Of a DNA stretch of 64,000 bases, positions 60,296 to 64,000 are shown piece after piece (the stretch's first letter is position 1; each line of letters opens with the position of its first letter). Made by a program: the position numbers and the translations under genes. The notes below the pieces were generated by a model. The model worked only from the letters and a program-made list of their open reading frames with translations. It made no database searches and was not told where the DNA came from. Source of the DNA: Arthrobacter gallicola. GTDB lineage: Bacteria > Actinomycetota > Actinomycetes > Actinomycetales > Micrococcaceae. The stretch spans positions 1 to 64,000 of the forward strand of contig NZ_JACSQD010000004.1 of NCBI RefSeq assembly GCF_014836775.1. The letters run 5' to 3'.

Positions 60296-61723
60296 CTACT
60301 CCACACCCTGCCGGCTGATCCGGATCATTTCTTCGCGGTCCACAACCTTCACACGTTCGCGGACCAGCTCACCCACGCCCGGATCGCCGTGGACGTAGCT
60401 GGCGCCCAGCGACATCTCATGGGCATCAAGCTGCTTCCAGCCCTGCCAGGTGGTGTATTCGATGCCGCGCTCTTCGAGGAGGCGGATGATTGCTTCCGGC
60501 TCCGGCTCTTCAGCGGCGGGCAGCGTCCGGCGGTCCTCCAGCAGGAAGCCGATGGTTTCCAGCGCATCACCCTTGGTGTGGCCGATGAGTCCCACCGGGC
60601 CGCGCTTGATCCAGCCGGTCGTGTAGATTCCGGGAATGGGCTGTCCCTCAGTGTCCACCACGCGGCCGCCCTCATTCGGGATGACTCCACGGCGGGCGTC
60701 GTAGCCTACCTCGGGCAGTTCCGAGCCGAAGTAGCCCACCGCGCGGTAGACGGCCTGGACCGGGTAATCCACGTACTCGCCGGTGCCGCGGGCATTGCCG
60801 CTGCCGTCGAGCTCCGTGCGTTCCATCTTGATACCCGCAACCTTGCCCGGTGTGGCGGGATCGTCATGGATCTCCACCGGGGAGTGCAGGAAGTGCAGGT
60901 GCAGGCGGCGCGAGGCACCGGTGTCCTGCTCCTCGACCAGCCAGTTGGTCAGGGTGTTGACCATGGTCTTGGTCTGGTTGTTGGTGCGGATCTGCTCATC
61001 GGAGGCCTCGTCGAACTCGAAGTCTTCCGGGTACAGGACAATGTCCACATCGCGGGAGTGCGAGAGTTCGCGCAGTTCCAGCGGAGTGAACTTCACCTGC
61101 GCCGGGCCGCGGCGTCCGAACACGTGGACGTCGGTGACCGGGGACTTCTTGAGTCCCTCATAAACGTTGGACGGAATTTCCGTGGTGAGCAGATCATCGG
61201 CGTGCTTGGAAAGGATGCGCGCGACGTCGAGCGCCACGTTGCCGTTCCCAATCACGGCAATCTCTTTGGCGTCCAGGGGCCAGTCACGGGGTACATCCGG
61301 GTTGCCGTCGTACCAGGAAACGAAGTCGGCGCCGCCGAAGGAACCCTCCAGTTCGACGCCGGGAATGTTCAGCGGGGCGTCCTTGAGCGCACCCGTGGCG
61401 AAGATGACCGCGTCATAGAAGTGCCGGAAATCGCTGAGCGTGAGGTCGCGGCCGTAGTTCACGTTCCCGAGGAAGCGGATGTCGCCGCGGTCCAGAACCT
61501 TCTCCAGTGCTTTGACGATCCCCTTGATGCGGGGATGATCGGGCGCGACGCCGTAGCGGATCAATCCGTAGGGAGTGGGGTACTGGTCGAAGAGGTCAAT
61601 GCTGACGTCGAAGTCGCGGTCGGCTTTGGTCAGGATGTCTGCCGCATAAACGCCGGCCGGACCAGCACCGATAATTGCCACCCGCATGGGACGCTGCGAG
61701 CTGTCCGGGGCTGAGTTAGACAC
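60296..61723 (-). CDS. fprA: Ferredoxin/adrenodoxin-type NADP+ reductase (FprA)
   Basis: The 475-residue flavoprotein moves electrons between NADPH and ferredoxins, resembling mycobacterial FprA and mitochondrial adrenodoxin reductase. FAD binds through AIIGAGPAGVYAADILT, NADP through VIGNGNVALDVARIL, and the FAD-closing motif is IYTTGWIKRGPVGLIGH. The start is GTG at 61723, seven bases after AGAAGAAGG. It can serve P450 or Fe-S enzymes; no partner ferredoxin is encoded nearby. Confidence 0.95.
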   Translation of the reverse strand: MSNSAPDSSQRPMRVAIIGAGPAGVYAADILTKADRDFDVSIDLFDQYPTPYGLIRYGVAPDHPRIKGIVKALEKVLDRGDIRFLGNVNYGRDLTLSDFRHFYDAVIFATGALKDAPLNIPGVELEGSFGGADFVSWYDGNPDVPRDWPLDAKEIAVIGNGNVALDVARILSKHADDLLTTEIPSNVYEGLKKSPVTDVHVFGRRGPAQVKFTPLELRELSHSRDVDIVLYPEDFEFDEASDEQIRTNNQTKTMVNTLTNWLVEEQDTGASRRLHLHFLHSPVEIHDDPATPGKVAGIKMERTELDGSGNARGTGEYVDYPVQAVYRAVGYFGSELPEVGYDARRGVIPNEGGRVVDTEGQPIPGIYTTGWIKRGPVGLIGHTKGDALETIGFLLEDRRTLPAAEEPEPEAIIRLLEERGIEYTTWQGWKQLDAHEMSLGASYVHGDPGVGELVRERVKVVDREEMIRISRQGVE

Positions 61724-61894
61724 GTATAGTCCTTCTTCTCTGGAGTTCTGTGCATCTCAGGAGCAAGTCACTGAGCGGCTTACGGACGCAAATGGCGCAC
61801 AGTTTCCTATTCTAATTGCCCCGTAGCACGGCGTCTAAACGGCACCGGTCCACGGCCGTGGAATATGCGCAGGGCGTAGCGCGTTGCACCGCAC

Positions 61895-62971
61895 ATGCCC
61901 AACGAGCAACCTCCCGGCAGTCCTCCTGCCTACGCCGCCTCAGATGCCGCTTCCCAGACTCCGCAGGGACCGCCCGCGCAGGGCGCTGCCGGCGCTGCTC
62001 CGGGCACCACACCGGAGGGCGGGTCTCCCGGCGCGGGAACCAGACGCGCGACAGACGGCAGGATCAGCGGATCAGGCCTGCTGTTTGGCATTGGCGCCTA
62101 CGGCATCTGGGGTTTCCTGCCGCTGTACTTCCTGCTGCTGGAGCCGGCCGGGCCGGTGGAGATTGTCGCCGCGCGCGTTGTCTTCTCCCTGGTGTTCTGT
62201 GCCGTCCTGCTGACGGTTATGCGGTCCTGGCGCCGGGCCCTCACCGCTGCGCGGGATCTGCGGATGCTGGGCACCCTGTCCCTGGCGGCCGTCCTCATTG
62301 GGGTGAACTGGCTCGTCTTCTCCTGGGCAGTGCTCAACGGCCATGCGGTTGAAGCAGCGCTGGGCTACTTCATCAATCCCCTGGTTTCGGTCCTGCTGGG
62401 AGTGTTCCTGCTGAAGGAGCGGCTGCGGCCCCTGCAGTGGGCCGCCATTTTGGTGGGGTTCATTGCCGTGCTGGTTCTGGCATTCGCGTACGGCAACGTT
62501 CCCTGGGTCGCGTTGTCATTGGCATTCAGTTTCGGCTTTTACGGGCTGGTCAAGAAGGGTGTAGGCGGAAAGGTCGACGCCGTCTCCAGCCTCTCGATCG
62601 AGACAGCCGTCCTGACGCCGCTTGCCGTCGCTGTGCTGCTGGTGATGGGTGCCGGCGGCACGGGCACGCTGTTCAGCTTCGGGCCCGCGCATTTCTGGCT
62701 GCTGGCGGCCTCCGGCATTGCTACTGCCGTGCCCCTGATTTTCTTTGGTGCCGCCGCCAGCCGGCTGCCGCTGACGATGGTCGGAATGCTCCAGTATCTG
62801 GCACCGGTCCTGCAGTTCATCATGGCGCTGATCGTCTTCCAGGAAGCCATGCCCCCGGAACGCTGGGCCGGTTTTGGGCTCGTGTGGCTGGCCCTTGCCA
62901 TGCTCAGCATCGACATGATGGGCTCCCCGCGGCGGGCCCGGCTCCGCCGGGCGCAGACCCAGGCTGTGTAG
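61895..62971 (+). CDS. rarD: RarD family EamA-type transporter
   Basis: The 358-residue protein has ten helices of the drug/metabolite transporter superfamily. It matches RarD in LFGIGAYGIWGFLPLYFLLL, GVNWLVFSWAVLNGHAVEAALGYFINPL-type region and QYLAPVLQFIMALIVFQEAMP. The substrate is not established for the family. An N-terminal extension of about 55 residues, rich in Pro, Gly and Ala, is not conserved and could be wrongly included, but no strong internal start is apparent. It is followed by a strong terminator. Confidence 0.9.
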   Translation: MPNEQPPGSPPAYAASDAASQTPQGPPAQGAAGAAPGTTPEGGSPGAGTRRATDGRISGSGLLFGIGAYGIWGFLPLYFLLLEPAGPVEIVAARVVFSLVFCAVLLTVMRSWRRALTAARDLRMLGTLSLAAVLIGVNWLVFSWAVLNGHAVEAALGYFINPLVSVLLGVFLLKERLRPLQWAAILVGFIAVLVLAFAYGNVPWVALSLAFSFGFYGLVKKGVGGKVDAVSSLSIETAVLTPLAVAVLLVMGAGGTGTLFSFGPAHFWLLAASGIATAVPLIFFGAAASRLPLTMVGMLQYLAPVLQFIMALIVFQEAMPPERWAGFGLVWLALAMLSIDMMGSPRRARLRRAQTQAV

Positions 62972-63023
62972 CTGCCCGCTTCACAGGAGTTAGCCGGGAG
63001 CTTGCCCCGGAACAGGCCGAATA

Positions 63024-63067
63024 AACGCTGAAAGCGCAGGACCGGATGGTCCTGCGCTTTCAGCGTT
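63024..63067. terminator. Bidirectional terminator, 20-bp perfect stem
   Basis: AACGCTGAAAGCGCAGGACC (63024-63043) pairs perfectly with 63048-63067 around GGAT, the strongest hairpin in the window, between rarD and the convergent surface-protein gene. Confidence 0.85.
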
Positions 63068-63082
63068 AAGGCCTGCTGGCGG

Positions 63083-64000
63083 TTACGCCGTTTCTTGCCT
63101 GCGGCTCCGCAGGAACAGCAGGGCTGCTGCACCGGCGATGATCAGGACTGTGCCCGTTCCGCCAAGCACGGCCTGGCCCGCGGAGAAGCCGGTTGAGGCC
63201 AGTTCCGCCGGTGCACCGGGACCTGCCGCGGTGGCGACACCGAGCACGTTGACCTCTGCCTGCACCGTGAAGGCCTGCCATCCGGCCAGGGTTCCATCGG
63301 CTTCATAGAGGGCTACCCGGTGGTCACCGGCTTCCAGCCCGGCCGGGATATCGATCCGCAGGACACCGTTCGCGTCAACCGTGAAGACTCCGGCCTTCAC
63401 CGGGGTGGAATGCAGGAAGACCTGGTATTCGTGCCCGGGGGTGAGGCCGGAAACCGTGAGGCTGCTGCCGCTGGTCCTGGTTTCGAAGCTGCCGCGGGCC
63501 TCGGGGGTCAGCACGGCCGGGTCGCTGGTCTGCAGGTCAACGAACTCCCCTGCCGCGGTGACGGCTGCGGGCGTGACCGCTGCGGCCGGGTCAGAAAGTT
63601 CGGCTGCCTCCGGAGTTTCCTCGACCGGTGTCTCCACCGGCTCAGGGCTTTCCACCGGGTCGGCTGTCTGTGACGGCTCTTCCGGTGCAGGTGCGGAGGG
63701 TTCAACCGGGGCCGGAGGATCTGTGACCGGGGCTTCCGGGGTCTCGCTCGGCGCAGCCGGCTCGGCGGGCTCGGCGGGCTTAGCGGGCTCGACGGGCTTA
63801 GCGGGCTCGACGGGCTTAGCGGGCTCGGCGGGCTTAGCGGGCTCGGCGGGTGCTTCCGTCGGCGCCTGGTCGGGGACAGTTTCCGCCGGAGGGCTGCTGG
63901 GAGCCGGCTCCGGAGCAGGGGGAGGCGTCTCAGCCGGGGATTCAGGTTCCGGTGCGGCTTCCGCAGGCGGGCTGGCCGGTTCCGTTTCGGCGGGCGCGGC
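63083..64000 (-). CDS. LAxTG-anchored, Pro-Ala-Glu-rich surface protein, 3' part
   Basis: The frame is open from the window edge to the stop at 63083, so at least 305 C-terminal residues are coded. The C-terminus is a sortase signal: LASTG, a hydrophobic stretch (TVLIIAGAAALLFL) and a basic tail (RSRRQETA), of the LAxTG form used by class E sortases of high-G+C Gram-positives. Before it is a beta-sandwich-like domain (TSGSSLTVSGLTPGHEYQVFL). Further upstream is a long stalk of Pro, Ala and Glu with PAKPVE/PAKPAE units. It is probably a cell-wall protein with a stalk that spans the peptidoglycan; the N-terminal functional part lies outside the window. Confidence 0.9.
   Translation of the reverse strand, partial: AAPAETEPASPPAEAAPEPESPAETPPPAPEPAPSSPPAETVPDQAPTEAPAEPAKPAEPAKPVEPAKPVEPAKPAEPAEPAAPSETPEAPVTDPPAPVEPSAPAPEEPSQTADPVESPEPVETPVEETPEAAELSDPAAAVTPAAVTAAGEFVDLQTSDPAVLTPEARGSFETRTSGSSLTVSGLTPGHEYQVFLHSTPVKAGVFTVDANGVLRIDIPAGLEAGDHRVALYEADGTLAGWQAFTVQAEVNVLGVATAAGPGAPAELASTGFSAGQAVLGGTGTVLIIAGAAALLFLRSRRQETA
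63765..63850 (-). repeat. 18-bp tandem repeats coding PAKPxE in the surface protein
   Basis: Units of the form GGCTTAGCGGGCTCGACG and near copies recur about four times, giving PAKPAE and PAKPVE. Such exact DNA repeats vary in number between strains by slippage and change stalk length. Confidence 0.8.

Overview
The window is a high-GC (about two-thirds G+C) actinobacterial chromosome segment. Gene content and protein style fit the Micrococcaceae, most likely Arthrobacter or a close relative: a 302-residue uricase, a corynebacterial-type C50 carotenoid operon, DUF4193, an LAxTG surface protein, an FprA reductase, and many GTG starts and ATGA overlaps. No insertion sequence, prophage or CRISPR array is visible. 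One tRNA gene (Tyr) is present.

1-15.3 kb: the 3' part of aceE, then a purine-end-product and glyoxylate block. It holds uricase, an NCS2 permease, an IclR regulator, malic enzyme, a CitE/malate-synthase-like protein (DUF6986), ureidoglycine aminohydrolase (allE), hydroxypyruvate isomerase, tartronate semialdehyde reductase, glyoxylate carboligase and glycerate kinase, followed by a Bcp peroxiredoxin and an ABM-domain protein. Urate enters through the permease and is oxidised. Glyoxylate from ureido compounds can leave either as glycerate (Gcl-Hyi-GarR-GlxK) or, by inference, as malate and then pyruvate (DUF6986 plus malic enzyme). Six 15-bp sites of the form TTCC-N7-GGAA lie before the uricase, a small divergent ORF, iclR itself, malic enzyme and hyi, and look like the IclR operator.

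15.3-20 kb: an ammonium transporter fused to a degenerate PII-like domain, a glutathione-independent formaldehyde dehydrogenase, a repeat-rich intergenic region, thioredoxin and a MarR regulator. 20-30.5 kb: a catabolic island with intracellular GH78 and GH3 glycosidases, a peptide-type ABC importer (including a permease-ATPase fusion) and a divergent TetR regulator, which together suggest import and internal cleavage of rhamnosides. 30.5-39.7 kb: tRNA-Tyr, YajQ, a histidine phosphatase, HtpX, an MFS exporter, hydrolases, and a Fur/catalase pair with an AT-rich Fur-like box.

39.8-46.3 kb: the C50 carotenoid operon crtE-B-I-Ye-Yf-Eb, tightly overlapping, with idi divergent and a GT2 glycosyltransferase converging on idi. 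46.4-54.2 kb: a DUF2238-like membrane protein, a THI5/NMT1-type ABC importer with two different permeases, a TerC protein under a convincing yybP-ykoY (Mn2+) riboswitch, a MobA-like nucleotidyltransferase, and DUF4193, YtxH and DUF779 proteins. 54.2-64 kb: alcohol and aldehyde dehydrogenases, an MFS drug-type exporter, a GAF-domain regulator, FprA, RarD, and the C-terminal part of an LAxTG-anchored, Pro-Ala-Glu-rich surface protein cut by the window edge.
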